Translations under genes and position numbers: made by a program | Shown: one piece after another, positions 36,784-45,766 of the stretch | Layout: each line of letters starts with the position of its first letter | Numbering within the stretch: the first letter of the stretch is position 1 | Origin: Tolumonas lignilytica | GTDB taxonomy: Bacteria > Pseudomonadota > Gammaproteobacteria > Enterobacterales > Aeromonadaceae | DNA: 64,000 bases | Assembly: GCF_000527035.1 (NCBI RefSeq) | Contig: NZ_AZUK01000001.1 | Span: 2,430,001-2,494,000 of the forward strand | Direction: 5' to 3' | The notes under the pieces: model-generated | The model's database searches: none | What the model was told of the DNA's origin: nothing | The model's input: the letters and a program-made list of their open reading frames with translations, nothing else

Positions 36784-36813
36784 AACCGGCATGCCTAAGT
36801 GCCGGTTTTTTCT
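36784..36813 (+). terminator. brnQ terminator
   Basis: AACCGGCA (36784-36791) and TGCCGGTT (36800-36807) are followed by TTTT and further T-rich sequence. Confidence 0.85.
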
Positions 36814-36899
36814 GTTGTCATTATTTTGTTATCCCTTCTTCAACGAATTGTCATTCTCTGCCTCTAGCTTGTTAAACAGCACCAGTGACGGAGAGATCG

Positions 36900-37394
36900 A
36901 TGCAGTTTATTCAACGTTGGGATCAACGAACCAGTCAACTTTTCTTGTCTCACGGATATAACCAATTTCAGGCCAGAATCAGTCGTTGTGTTTCCCGAAC
37001 GGGTGATGGTCCGTTTTATTTACTGATTGGGATCATTCTTGCTTGGTGTGATGGCGCACGCGGCAAGGATTTTTTTTTATGCACGCTCATGGCATTTGCC
37101 ATTGAACTTCCCGTGTATTGGCTGCTGAAAAATGGTTTTAAGCGAGAGCGCCCACGCAATTTACCTGTGTTTATTACCCCATCTGATCGTTACAGCTTGC
37201 CCTCTGGCCATACGGCGGCCGCTTTTCTGATGGCTGAATCCGTTTCGGCTTTTTATCCCATGGTGTTGTGGGTTGCGTTTATCTGGGCCGGATGCATTGG
37301 TGCATCACGTCTGTTACTTGGCGTGCACTATTTAACGGATCTGATTGCCGGTGCGGGATTGGGTCTGCTGGCTGCCTGGTTTGTATTGCCTTAA
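36900..37394 (+). CDS. PAP2-family phosphatase
   Basis: This 164-residue membrane phosphatase has the three PAP2 motifs: KNGFKRERP (K-x6-RP), PSGHT, and SRLLLGVHYLTD (SR-x5-H-x3-D). Several hydrophobic helices place the active site near the outer face of the inner membrane. The family removes phosphate from lipids such as undecaprenyl pyrophosphate or phosphatidic acid; the substrate is open. ATG 36900 is chosen for GGAGA spacing over GTG 36885. It is followed after 7 bases by a glycosyltransferase gene, so the pair may act on the same lipid or glycan. Confidence 0.87.
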   Translation: MQFIQRWDQRTSQLFLSHGYNQFQARISRCVSRTGDGPFYLLIGIILAWCDGARGKDFFLCTLMAFAIELPVYWLLKNGFKRERPRNLPVFITPSDRYSLPSGHTAAAFLMAESVSAFYPMVLWVAFIWAGCIGASRLLLGVHYLTDLIAGAGLGLLAAWFVLP

Positions 37395-37401
37395 GGTATT
37401 C

Positions 37402-38502
37402 ATGATGCGCATTTTATATGGGGTGCAAGGGACGGGAAACGGGCATGTTTCTCGTTGCCGCTTGATAGCAAAAGCCCTGCAGGCGGAAGGCGTGAGTGTT
37501 GATTATGTGTTCAGTGGCCGAGAGACACAGGCCTATTTCGACATGCAGGCGTTTGGTGATTACCGCACGTTACCTGGTCTCACGTTTGCGACACGTGATG
37601 GCGCCATTGATCTGTGGAACACCGTTCACCAAGCCAAACCATTGCAACTGCTTAGAGATATCCGTCAGTTGTCGCTGGATGATTATGATTTCATTGTCAG
37701 TGATTTTGAACCGGTGACCGCGTGGGCGGCAAAACGGCAAAAACGTCCCGTGCTGGGGATAAGCCATCAGGCTTCGTTTCATTATGAGGTTCCACAAGCC
37801 GAGGGCAACCCCGTGGCCCGCTTTACCATGCGGAATTTCGCCCCGATCCAGCAGGCGGTCGGTTTACACTGGTTTCATTTTGGCCATCCGATTTTACCCC
37901 CGATTATCGAAAGCTTGCAGCCGAGTCAGGACAGTGGCGACATTCTGGTGTATCTCCCCTTTGAATCACCACAAACCATTTATGAGCTGTTATCGCGTTT
38001 TAAATCCGTGCGTTTTATCTGTTTCCATCCGCAATTCACAATTCCGGTTGAACAGAAAAATCTGCGATTTATGCCGCTGGGTCGTGAAGGCTTCATCAAG
38101 GTATTACGGGGTTGTGATGGTGTGATCTGCAATGCCGGTTTTGAACTAGCCTCCGAAGCCTTAACGCTGGGCAAACGGTTGTTGCTGAAACCCTTAAAAG
38201 GTCAGTTTGAACAGGCATCTAATGCCATGACATTAGAATTGCTCGGTCTGGCGCATGTTATGCGGCAATTGGATCCGGGAAAGATTCGGCAATGGCTGAA
38301 TTCAGAAAATTGCGGGCAGCTCTATTACCCGGATGTCGCGTCTGTCGTGGCTGTTTGGCTGGCGAGTGGACGGGAAGAAAGTGTGGCGTCATTGGCGGAA
38401 CGCTTATGGCGACAGGTGATCTTTCCTGAACCGGTACTGGAACGTATTCATGAATTAGGCATGGGGGCTGATTTATTCAATCACCACTTGATGCGAGCCT
38501 AA
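37402..38502 (+). CDS. MJ1255-type glycosyltransferase-like protein
   Basis: This 366-residue GT-B fold protein has the N-terminal GTGNGHVSRC loop seen in MurG and UDP-glycosyltransferases and in the MJ1255/VC2487 group. The C-terminal half has the expected donor-binding stretch CDGVICNAGFELASEALTLGKRLLLKP. No membrane helices are seen. Sugar donor and acceptor are unknown. ATG 37402 or 37405 may be used, both after AAGG. It is probably co-transcribed with the PAP2 phosphatase. Confidence 0.8.
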   Translation: MMRILYGVQGTGNGHVSRCRLIAKALQAEGVSVDYVFSGRETQAYFDMQAFGDYRTLPGLTFATRDGAIDLWNTVHQAKPLQLLRDIRQLSLDDYDFIVSDFEPVTAWAAKRQKRPVLGISHQASFHYEVPQAEGNPVARFTMRNFAPIQQAVGLHWFHFGHPILPPIIESLQPSQDSGDILVYLPFESPQTIYELLSRFKSVRFICFHPQFTIPVEQKNLRFMPLGREGFIKVLRGCDGVICNAGFELASEALTLGKRLLLKPLKGQFEQASNAMTLELLGLAHVMRQLDPGKIRQWLNSENCGQLYYPDVASVVAVWLASGREESVASLAERLWRQVIFPEPVLERIHELGMGADLFNHHLMRA

Positions 38503-38968
38503 AAATAAATTAAACATTTCATATTATTAGCCGTTAACACAGGAATATGTTAACGGCTATTTTATTAGTCTGGAGTCTAACCCGGCAAAGAAAGTGCTGA
38601 TTTGATGCACACAGGCGGTAAATTTTGCCGTCACAGGATTTTTTTCTCAGTTTAAGAAAATGATTGGGCTCAAACTAGGCAACAAATTGTAAAGTAATCG
38701 GCATTCATGCTGTCTTTTCCGTGTTATCTATCCCTGAGATCCTTTCGCTAATTTCTTGTTATTTCTATCTATTTACCTAATCTCACAAAACCTAACCGCA
38801 CTTTACCATCCCATTGATTAATAAAGATATTTTTTGGCCGATACCTTGCTCAGGTAACCTTGCGATGTCGGTGTGCGTAAAAAATAGCATACCGCGTTTA
38901 CAGGGATTCCTTCAGGGGTAGTAACCCGTTTATCAGTGCACGATGACACTGTATTTGCCAGGAGAAAG
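38503..38968. other. Intergenic region before the serine-rich gene, 466 bp
   Basis: After the terminator at 38529-38558 the sequence is AT-rich, with no coding frame I accept. It must contain the promoter of the serine-rich gene. I see no strong consensus promoter or known RNA motif. Confidence 0.45.
38525..38564 (+). terminator. Terminator after the glycosyltransferase gene
   Basis: AGCCGTTAACA (38529-38539) and TGTTAACGGCT (38548-38558) form a perfect 11-base stem with an 8-base loop, followed by ATTTTATT. Confidence 0.78.
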
Positions 38969-39661
38969 ATGATGTCTATGAGTATATCAGGAACGAGTTC
39001 GCTCACATCAATGTTCCAAACTAGCAGTACCACTAGTAATCAACAGGTAGACGCTCAGGATGGACAGATGCGGCCACATCACCATCATGGTGAACAAGGT
39101 GGCGGTAAGCTTATGTCAGCACTGACAAGTGCGTTATCCCAAATGGGTATTTCATTGGATGGAGTTAGTGGCACATCCAGCACATCCAGCACTGCCAGTT
39201 CGTCCAGCAGTAGTGATACCTCCAGTACTTCGAGCACGTCCAGTACATCGGATTCTTCCAGCACCAGCAATTCGGCGGTAAAAGATTTCATGCAAACCCT
39301 GATGGCTGCACTGCATGCCCAAGGTAAAGCGAATTCAGGTTCCGGTGGCGACGGGGATGGTGACAGCGATGACAACAATAGCTCGTCAGCCGTCAATTCT
39401 TATAAAAGTGGAAACCCCATGAAAAAGGATCTGGATAGCTTAATTAGTCAATTAACGGGTGCCAGTAGCTCCAGTTCTTCCAGCAGCATAAGCAGCACCG
39501 ACAGCACCACCTCTGACTTGCAGACTAAATTCGCAGCGATGATTTCCAGCCTGGGTGGCGATTCATCAACTGCGTCTTTGGGCGATTTTCTTAAAAACTT
39601 CTCCAGCAGTTTGTCCGATCATGCGTCTTCACAAGGCAATATGATTAGCACACAAGCCTAA
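38969..39661 (+). CDS. Serine-rich low-complexity protein of unknown function
   Basis: I do not recognise a family. The 230-residue product begins MMSMSISGTSSLTSMFQTSS and has no signal peptide or membrane segment. It alternates short folded-looking pieces (KLMSALTSALSQMGISLDGV, VKDFMQTLMAALHAQGK, LQTKFAAMISSLGG, LGDFLKNFSSSLSDH) with Ser/Thr linkers at about 70-105 and 170-190, and an acidic Gly/Asp/Ser stretch at about 125-140. HHHH near residue 37 could bind metal. CAGGAGAAAG is a good ribosome site. The amphipathic helices joined by Ser linkers recall secreted or surface-associated repeat proteins, but no export signal is visible. Confidence 0.75.
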   Translation: MMSMSISGTSSLTSMFQTSSTTSNQQVDAQDGQMRPHHHHGEQGGGKLMSALTSALSQMGISLDGVSGTSSTSSTASSSSSSDTSSTSSTSSTSDSSSTSNSAVKDFMQTLMAALHAQGKANSGSGGDGDGDSDDNNSSSAVNSYKSGNPMKKDLDSLISQLTGASSSSSSSSISSTDSTTSDLQTKFAAMISSLGGDSSTASLGDFLKNFSSSLSDHASSQGNMISTQA

Positions 39662-40052
39662 GACCTGCGGGGATCGTCATATCCGTCGCGTTATGATGAT
39701 CTCCGGCTTCGATTTTCATGACTTATCCCGCGTTTTTAGTCTATCTCCGATCACTCGTTGTCACTTGGCGATATAGTGAAATAGTCCTGAAGAGATGATG
39801 CCTGTTGGCGTAGCGGCAAAGAATCGTTAGGATAGAACCCCTATTGCGGCAAGCGGATGTACTCTTCCACCCGAATAGGTAACGTTATTCAGACTTCAGC
39901 GGGTCGTAGCGCGGGAGTCGTGATCCGTTACCGGGAGCCTCCGCAAAGCCCGTCAGTTTCCTGTTAAGGATGAACAGCGAGGCATGAAGTCCGCATCAGG
40001 CGGCAGCGCGAGCAAACTTCAAGTAATCGAGAAAAGCCTGGGAGGGCTTAGC
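39662..40052. other. Gap between the serine-rich gene and ilvI, 391 bp
   Basis: The first part has a GATCGTCAT/ATGATGATC hairpin (39672-39701) that may end the upstream transcript, although its T tract is poor. From about 39780 the base composition becomes G+C-rich and the sequence is dominated by consecutive inverted repeats, described as a structured leader. Confidence 0.6.
39830..40050 (+). ncRNA. Structured mRNA leader of ilvIH (candidate regulatory RNA)
   Basis: Consecutive helices can be drawn by eye. P1 pairs 39840-39845 plus 39847-39849 (CCTATT, bulged G, CGG) with 39871-39879 (CCGAATAGG). P2 pairs GGTAACG (39878-39884) with CGTTACC (39926-39932) and shares two bases with P1. P3, inside P2, pairs GACTTC (39892-39897) with GGAGTC (39914-39919). 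P4 pairs GCCTC-c-GC (39937-39944) with GCGAGGC (39977-39983), with an inner CTGTT/AACAG pair (39961-39965, 39973-39977). CCGC/GCGG (39991-40003) and AAGCC/GGCTT (40034-40049) follow, the last one folding in the ilvI ribosome site. It does not match the TPP, cobalamin, lysine, glycine, SAM or c-di-GMP-I riboswitch signatures. Regulatory function is inferred. Confidence 0.55.
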
Positions 40053-41771
40053 ATGGAGATGTTATCAGGCGCGGAAATGGTCGTTCGAGCGCTCGAAGAC
40101 GAAGGGATTGAGCATATTTTTGGTTATCCCGGCGGGTCTGTGCTCGATATTTATGATGCCCTTTTCGAGAACAGCAAAATCGAGCATATTCTGGTTCGTC
40201 ATGAGCAGGCAGCGGTTCATATGGCGGATGGTTATGCGCGCGCAACCGGTAAAGTCGGGGCAGTCTTAGTGACTTCAGGTCCGGGTGCCACCAACTGCAT
40301 CACAGGTATTGCCACAGCCTACATGGATTCAATTCCGCTGGTGGTCTTGTCTGGTCAGGTGCCAACCAGTCTGATTGGGAATGACGCGTTTCAGGAAACC
40401 GATATGATCGGGATCTCCCGTCCGGTAGTGAAACACAGCTTCCTGTGTAAGGAAGCGGCCGACATTCCACAGGCGATCAAAAAAGCATTTTATATTGCCT
40501 CAACCGGTCGTCCTGGCCCAGTGGTGGTTGACCTGCCGAAAGATGTGCAAAATCCGGCAATCAAAGTGCCGTATGAATATCCGGATGAGGTTCACCTACG
40601 CTCCTACAACCCGACCAAGTCTGGTCATAAAGGGCAGATCAAACGTGCAGCAAAATTGCTGGCGGAAGCGCGTAAGCCGGTCATGTATATCGGTGGCGGC
40701 GCGATCGCGGCCAATGCCAGTGAACAGGTCATGCGCATCGCTGAATTGTTCAGTCTGCCAGTGACCTCGACGCTGATGGGGCTGGGGGCATTCCCTTGTA
40801 CGCATCATCAATTCATCGGCATGCTGGGTATGCACGGTACCTTTGAATCCAATAATGCGATGCATCATGCTGATTTGATTCTGGCGATTGGTGCTCGCTT
40901 TGATGATCGCGTTACCAACAATGTCGCCAAGTTCTGTCCAGATGCCAAAATCATCCATATTGATATTGATCCGACCTCAATCGCGAAAATCGTACCGGTA
41001 GATGTGCCAATCGTCGGGGCTGTCGACACAGTGTTGGAACAGATGCTGGATGCCATCAATGAGATGGAGCTGGATACCGACAATGATGGTCTGGCGGATT
41101 GGTGGGAACAGATCGATGGCTGGCGTGCCCGCCGTTGTCTGGGCTATCAGACCGAAGCGGCTGTGATCAAACCGCAACAGGTTATCGAAGCACTGTATCG
41201 GGTGACCGACGGCAATGCGATCGTCGCATCAGACGTTGGTCAGCACCAGATGTTCGCGGCGCTCTATTATCCGTTTAACCGTCCACGTCAGTGGATCAAT
41301 TCAGGTGGCCTTGGCACCATGGGCTTTGGTTTCCCTGCTGCGATGGGAGCCAAGCTGGCCTGCCCGGATCAGGTTGTCTGCTGTGTGACGGGTGATGGTT
41401 CTATTCAGATGAATATTCAGGAATTGTCGACCTGTCTGCAATATGGCATTCCCGTGAAGATCATCGCGCTGAACAACCGCTCGTTAGGGATGGTGAAGCA
41501 GTGGCAGAAGATGTTCTATGGTGGTCGTCAGAGCCATTCCTATATGGATTCGCTGCCTGATTTTGTCAAACTGGCTGAAGCCTATGGTCATGTAGGTATT
41601 CGTGTGGATCATCCGGATGATCTGGAAGGCGCACTGGAGCAGTGTTTTGCACTCAAAGATCGTCTGGTGTTTATGGATATCGCCGTTGATCCGGATGAGC
41701 ACGTTTATCCGATGCAGATCAAGTTCGGTGCGATGAACGAAATGTGGCTGAGTAAAACGGAGCGTACCTGA
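40053..41771 (+). CDS. ilvI: Acetolactate synthase III large subunit
   Basis: This 572-residue thiamine-diphosphate enzyme makes acetolactate or acetohydroxybutyrate, the first common step of Val, Leu and Ile synthesis. It starts [14 protein letters not shown] like E. coli IlvI (574 residues). [16 protein letters not shown] holds the catalytic Glu, and [14 protein letters not shown] is the ThDP/Mg site. The frame stays open back to an ATG at 39984 that would add 23 residues, but that part lies in the structured leader. The ribosome site GGGAGGG is 6 bases or so from ATG 40053. The stop overlaps the ilvH start. Confidence 0.95.
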   Translation: MEMLSGAEMVVRALEDEGIEHIFGYPGGSVLDIYDALFENSKIEHILVRHEQAAVHMADGYARATGKVGAVLVTSGPGATNCITGIATAYMDSIPLVVLSGQVPTSLIGNDAFQETDMIGISRPVVKHSFLCKEAADIPQAIKKAFYIASTGRPGPVVVDLPKDVQNPAIKVPYEYPDEVHLRSYNPTKSGHKGQIKRAAKLLAEARKPVMYIGGGAIAANASEQVMRIAELFSLPVTSTLMGLGAFPCTHHQFIGMLGMHGTFESNNAMHHADLILAIGARFDDRVTNNVAKFCPDAKIIHIDIDPTSIAKIVPVDVPIVGAVDTVLEQMLDAINEMELDTDNDGLADWWEQIDGWRARRCLGYQTEAAVIKPQQVIEALYRVTDGNAIVASDVGQHQMFAALYYPFNRPRQWINSGGLGTMGFGFPAAMGAKLACPDQVVCCVTGDGSIQMNIQELSTCLQYGIPVKIIALNNRSLGMVKQWQKMFYGGRQSHSYMDSLPDFVKLAEAYGHVGIRVDHPDDLEGALEQCFALKDRLVFMDIAVDPDEHVYPMQIKFGAMNEMWLSKTERT

Positions 41772-42265
41772 TGCGACATATCATTTCTGTCCTGCTGGAA
41801 AACGAAGCTGGCGCTCTGAGTCGTGTCGTCGGTCTGTTTTCACAACGAGCTTATAACATTGAGTCTTTGACGGTTGCACCAACGGAAGATGCAACTTTGT
41901 CACGCATGACGATCGTGACCAGTGGTGAAATTCAGGTGATTGAACAGATCACGAAACAATTGCACAAATTGGTCGATGTACTGAAGGTTTCCGATATCAC
42001 TGAAGGTGCTCATATCGAGCGTGAAGTGATGCTGGTTAAAACCCGTTGTACAGGTGGTTCACGTGATGAAGTCATGCGTTTGGCTGAAATTTACCGTGGT
42101 CAGATCGTCGATGTCACACCTGAGCTTTATACGGTACAACTGGTAGGCAGCAGCGATAAGCTGGATGCTTTCCTGAATACGTTAGCGCAGGTGACTGATA
42201 TCGTGGAAGTGGTGCGTAGTGGCGTCTGCGGTATTGCCCGCGGTGATCGTTCATTACACGCCTGA
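41771..42265 (+). CDS. ilvH: Acetolactate synthase III small (regulatory) subunit
   Basis: This 164-residue regulatory subunit has an N-terminal ACT domain ([44 protein letters not shown]), which in the family binds valine and causes feedback inhibition, and a C-terminal domain beginning near residue 80. The length equals E. coli IlvH (163). Its start overlaps the ilvI stop by one base (TGATG), so the subunits are translationally coupled. Confidence 0.97.
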   Translation: MRHIISVLLENEAGALSRVVGLFSQRAYNIESLTVAPTEDATLSRMTIVTSGEIQVIEQITKQLHKLVDVLKVSDITEGAHIEREVMLVKTRCTGGSRDEVMRLAEIYRGQIVDVTPELYTVQLVGSSDKLDAFLNTLAQVTDIVEVVRSGVCGIARGDRSLHA

Positions 42266-42285
42266 CATATTTGTTATACGGATAC

Positions 42286-42316
42286 AAAAACGGCCTCTAA
42301 AAAGAGGCCGTTTTCT
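42286..42316. terminator. Bidirectional terminator between ilvH and the chemoreceptor
   Basis: ACGGCCTC (42290-42297) and GAGGCCGT (42304-42311) form the stem, with AAAA on the left and TTTT on the right. It serves two converging genes. Confidence 0.88.
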
Positions 42317-42328
42317 TATGCAGACTGG

Positions 42329-44467
42329 TTAATTCTGGCTGATCTGGAATTGTCCGGTTAATGCTGCCAAGCGATTAATAGAGTGTTCGGTATCGCTGAC
42401 ACTTTGGGTAAATTGGGTCAATGCAGACTGCATCCCTTCCGTGACTCGATGAATGGTCGAGGTCTTGTTGGCATGATCCTGACCTTGCTCGGTGAGATCC
42501 TGAATTGTAGCCAGTAATTTCTCTACGATCAGATGATGCTCTCGCTGATCATCGGAAGAGTTTTCGGCCAGTTGCAGGCCTGCTTCCATGTTCTGCATAC
42601 TGACATTCATGATCTCCACCGCATTCGTTGCCTGCTGTTGTACGGTCGCAATCATCTCTTCTATTTCATTGGTCGACTGGCTGGTACGGGCGGCCAGATT
42701 TCTGACCTCATCGGCCACCACGGCAAAGCCACGACCAGCTTCTCCCGCCCGAGCCGCTTCAATGGCGGCATTCAGTGCAAGTAAATTGGTTTGGGCAGCA
42801 ATGCCCTGAATCACACTGACAATGTTACCAATCGCCTTTGCACTCTGATTTAACTGCTCAATGGTTTCTGTCGATGCACTGACCGTGGTGCGAATGTCCC
42901 GCGTTCTGGCGGAAACCAATTGCAGTTGCTTCCGGGCATTTTCAGCCTGTTGTTTCATGGCTTCACGCATCTCATTGGCAATACCGTTGGCATTGTCCAA
43001 TTGCTGCATTTGTATCTGCAATGAGGTTTGAGTTTCCTGCATCGCATTCATAACATGGTTGGTTGCTCTCACGGCGGAGCTGTTTTGTTGCTGCATATCG
43101 CCGTTATTACGTTCCAGAATTCGGCTGGTGGAAATGACTTGTCCGAGAATGCCATCTAGATGATCAATCAGGCTGTTGACCCAGGTGGCCATCATGCCGC
43201 TCTCATCGTTGGTGGTTTGCTCCCGAGGGATCCGCAGACGTAAGTTGCCGCCGCCTTCCACGATTTGTCGCAACAGCGCAATCGTATCGCGCAAGCGATG
43301 GGAGAGCGGTTTGCTGAGCCAGCGATTAAAGGCCAGTACCCCCAATAATTGCAGAACAAAGTAACATAAGATGGTTTCTGTCACGGTGGGTTGAATGGCC
43401 AGATGCAATCCGGAGGCAATGATGGTCGCTCCGATGGCTGTCATCAGATAACCACCCGTCAGACGCTGGCTGATCGAACGATAACGATAGGCTTCTTCCA
43501 GATCGGCTTCACACATCATCCCCCAGACATCAGGTGAGCCGGGAAGCTGAAAGGTGACCCCTTTTCCGATCACAGGAATATGGCGGTAATCGGAGTAGCC
43601 GGGATAACTGACAAACAGATTTTCCCCGTGCCGGATCGTTTCTCTGACACCGGGATGGAGACGTCCGGTGGAAGGATCATTAAAAATAAGCTCAAACTCA
43701 GTGTGATTTTTTACCTGTACCACCCCAAACGGGGTATTGATGCCATCTTTCAGGTTATCGCCACCCGAGAAGGTTCGATCTTCAAAGCGCGAGCGGGAGA
43801 GGGCAACCCCCTGCGGCAAGGCAGGATCAAAATTGGATTTCACCATGAACAGGTAATTATCGCCAGATTCATGGAAGATATGACCCGCTTCCCGTTGGAT
43901 CAAATCCCCCACCACATCATTAGGCACGCGGGCACACAGGAAACCCAGCAGTTGGCCATTTTGAACTAATGGCTGATAGAACATCAGGGTGACTGCATCA
44001 TGAAAGGTGGATGTACTTTTGCCTAGCGAGAGCGTGACGGCATCGATATAGGGGCCATGTAAAAATGGTTGGCCAGCGGCATATTGCAATATTTTATTAT
44101 TAACAGCAGGGGCTGAGGTTCGCCCGCGGGAACTTTGCTGCAGTTCCCCTTGTTTGTTTAAAACAAATAATTCATTGCAATCTGGCAGCAGATTACTTTT
44201 TTCTTTTAAAACAGAAACCGTCAGTTGTTCGAGCTGCGCGGTATTCTGTGCGATGGCAGACAGAATCCGCCACTGATGATTGGTCCATTCTTTCAGTAGG
44301 TTAACGCGATAACGGGCAAAGTTTTCAAAGGCGTTTTCCATTGCCTGATAACGATCCCGATTCAGATAACAGGCCCAACGCATGGCCAGTTTTCCAGTTT
44401 TACCAAACCACGGACGCCAATGTCGTTCTTGTGACGACAACGCCATGCTATTACTTTTAAGTTCCAT
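42329..44467 (-). CDS. Methyl-accepting chemotaxis protein with N-terminal Cache-like domain and no TM1
   Basis: This 712-residue chemoreceptor has an N-terminal 330-residue region resembling a double Cache domain ([24 protein letters not shown] and [19 protein letters not shown]), but no signal peptide or first membrane helix precedes it. Two hydrophobic helices lie at about 340-390, then a HAMP-like segment and the signalling domain with tip [20 protein letters not shown]. As drawn, the Cache-like region would be cytoplasmic, and only a short loop would reach the periplasm. No C-terminal pentapeptide is seen. The ATG at 44467 is the first in frame; ATG 44446 ([10 protein letters not shown]) is another possible start and does not change the topology. 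Confidence 0.83.
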   Translation of the reverse strand: MELKSNSMALSSQERHWRPWFGKTGKLAMRWACYLNRDRYQAMENAFENFARYRVNLLKEWTNHQWRILSAIAQNTAQLEQLTVSVLKEKSNLLPDCNELFVLNKQGELQQSSRGRTSAPAVNNKILQYAAGQPFLHGPYIDAVTLSLGKSTSTFHDAVTLMFYQPLVQNGQLLGFLCARVPNDVVGDLIQREAGHIFHESGDNYLFMVKSNFDPALPQGVALSRSRFEDRTFSGGDNLKDGINTPFGVVQVKNHTEFELIFNDPSTGRLHPGVRETIRHGENLFVSYPGYSDYRHIPVIGKGVTFQLPGSPDVWGMMCEADLEEAYRYRSISQRLTGGYLMTAIGATIIASGLHLAIQPTVTETILCYFVLQLLGVLAFNRWLSKPLSHRLRDTIALLRQIVEGGGNLRLRIPREQTTNDESGMMATWVNSLIDHLDGILGQVISTSRILERNNGDMQQQNSSAVRATNHVMNAMQETQTSLQIQMQQLDNANGIANEMREAMKQQAENARKQLQLVSARTRDIRTTVSASTETIEQLNQSAKAIGNIVSVIQGIAAQTNLLALNAAIEAARAGEAGRGFAVVADEVRNLAARTSQSTNEIEEMIATVQQQATNAVEIMNVSMQNMEAGLQLAENSSDDQREHHLIVEKLLATIQDLTEQGQDHANKTSTIHRVTEGMQSALTQFTQSVSDTEHSINRLAALTGQFQISQN

Positions 44468-44794
44468 TTATTAATGTCCTTTGCAAATCTCAGATGAAGC
44501 TTTTTAGTCTGTTATTTTGAATAATTATTTATTTTTATAGCCAGACTATATAGCGATCTTTCAACGAATTGGATTAATACGTATAAATCAAATCTAATTC
44601 ACATTGATAATACTTAATTTATAAATGTAACCCATTGTTTTATATAGGTGCCTTTAGATTGAATTGCTTACACTTGCACCGAAATGATGATTTGTTAATC
44701 AATTGAAGTGGGTTCAGACTATTTCCAGTTGACAGTCTCGGAGGCTATCCCTATTATTCGTGTCGCTTCTGTAACAGGAAGTATCCAGCATTGT
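44468..44794. other. Intergenic region before the tRNA genes, 327 bp
   Basis: AT-rich DNA containing the chemoreceptor promoter on the left and the tRNA promoter on the right (44729-44757). Nothing else is recognised. Confidence 0.5.
44729..44757 (+). promoter_or_regulatory. Promoter of the tRNA-Ala pair
   Basis: A perfect TTGACA (44729-44734), a 17-base spacer and TATTAT (44752-44757) form a strong sigma-70 promoter. The following CGTGTCGC is a G+C-rich discriminator, as in stringently controlled tRNA promoters. Confidence 0.85.
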
Positions 44795-44870
<76 letters not shown>

Positions 44871-44906
44871 AATTCTGATTTAAAAATCAGATAGATACCG
44901 AATTTC

Positions 44907-44982
<76 letters not shown>

Positions 44983-44985
44983 AAT

Positions 44986-45020
44986 AAAAAAGCCTGTCTG
45001 ATGAAGACAGGCTTTTTTAT
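44986..45020. terminator. Terminator after the tRNA-Ala pair
   Basis: AAGCCTGTCT (44990-44999) and AGACAGGCTT (45005-45014) form a 10-base stem followed by TTTT. The A run on the left could also end the convergent YicG-type gene. Confidence 0.87.
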
Positions 45021-45052
45021 TATCTGCGTTTTTATTTTTAAGTGGCTCAGGC

Positions 45053-45691
45053 TTACTCATCTTTTCCCAGATGAAAAGTGGGCAGCGATAAGTGCAGAAA
45101 AATGGCTGGCACACGCACGCACAACAGGCTCAACATGCTGGCAAACATGGAAGCCACGTGGCCCAGCCCCAGATCCAGCAGAATGACGTAGATTGAACCG
45201 CTCAGTATGCAGGCGGTGACATACACCTCCTTACGCAATACCATCGGTATTTCACCAGCCAGAATATCTCGAATAACACCGCCGGCCACACCGGTCATAC
45301 AGCCCATGATCACGGCAATAACACCTGACGTACCAAAGGTCAGTGCCTTTTGTGCGCCAATGACGACAAACAAGGCCAAGCCGATAGCATCTAACAGTGG
45401 TAATAGATACCAGGGAAAACGATGCTGAATTCGGGCAACCCCCATGCCTGCGACAGCAGTCAGGGCAATGGTCAGGAGATAATGCGAGTCTTTGATCCAA
45501 AAAACCGGAGTGGCGCCAATTAATAAATCACGGATTGTGCCACCACCAATGGAGGTCACCGCCGCAAGCACTAATACGCCAATAATGTCCATCTTCAAAC
45601 GTCCGGCCACTAGCACCCCTGAAAAAGCAAACACGACAGTACCTAACAGGTCGATAAAATAGATAAGACTATCAATAAAAGAAGGCTGCAT
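45053..45691 (-). CDS. TRIC/YicG-family membrane protein
   Basis: This 212-residue protein has about seven membrane helices built from two repeats of the UPF0126 type: [23 protein letters not shown] with [11 protein letters not shown], and [13 protein letters not shown] with [13 protein letters not shown]. This is the fold of prokaryotic TRIC channels, which conduct monovalent cations; the bacterial role is unclear. ATG 45691 follows GAGAG with good spacing; a TTG upstream at 45709 is less likely. Confidence 0.85.
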   Translation of the reverse strand: MQPSFIDSLIYFIDLLGTVVFAFSGVLVAGRLKMDIIGVLVLAAVTSIGGGTIRDLLIGATPVFWIKDSHYLLTIALTAVAGMGVARIQHRFPWYLLPLLDAIGLALFVVIGAQKALTFGTSGVIAVIMGCMTGVAGGVIRDILAGEIPMVLRKEVYVTACILSGSIYVILLDLGLGHVASMFASMLSLLCVRVPAIFLHLSLPTFHLGKDE

Positions 45692-45766
45692 GTTGCTCTC
45701 GGTTGACAATGATTTTCAGGGTGGCGATTGTAAATATTATGTTAATCCAGCTCAATGACTTTGCTG

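Noticed and set aside
39085-39396. Open frame of 103 codons antisense to the serine-rich gene
   Set aside because: Its Leu/Asp/Val repeats are the reverse-strand image of the Ser/Thr codon repeats.
39780-40050. ilvI leader as a known riboswitch (c-di-GMP-I, cobalamin, glycine or TPP)
   Set aside because: A CGCAAAGCC stretch recalls c-di-GMP-I, but the rest of that motif and the signature boxes of the other classes are missing.
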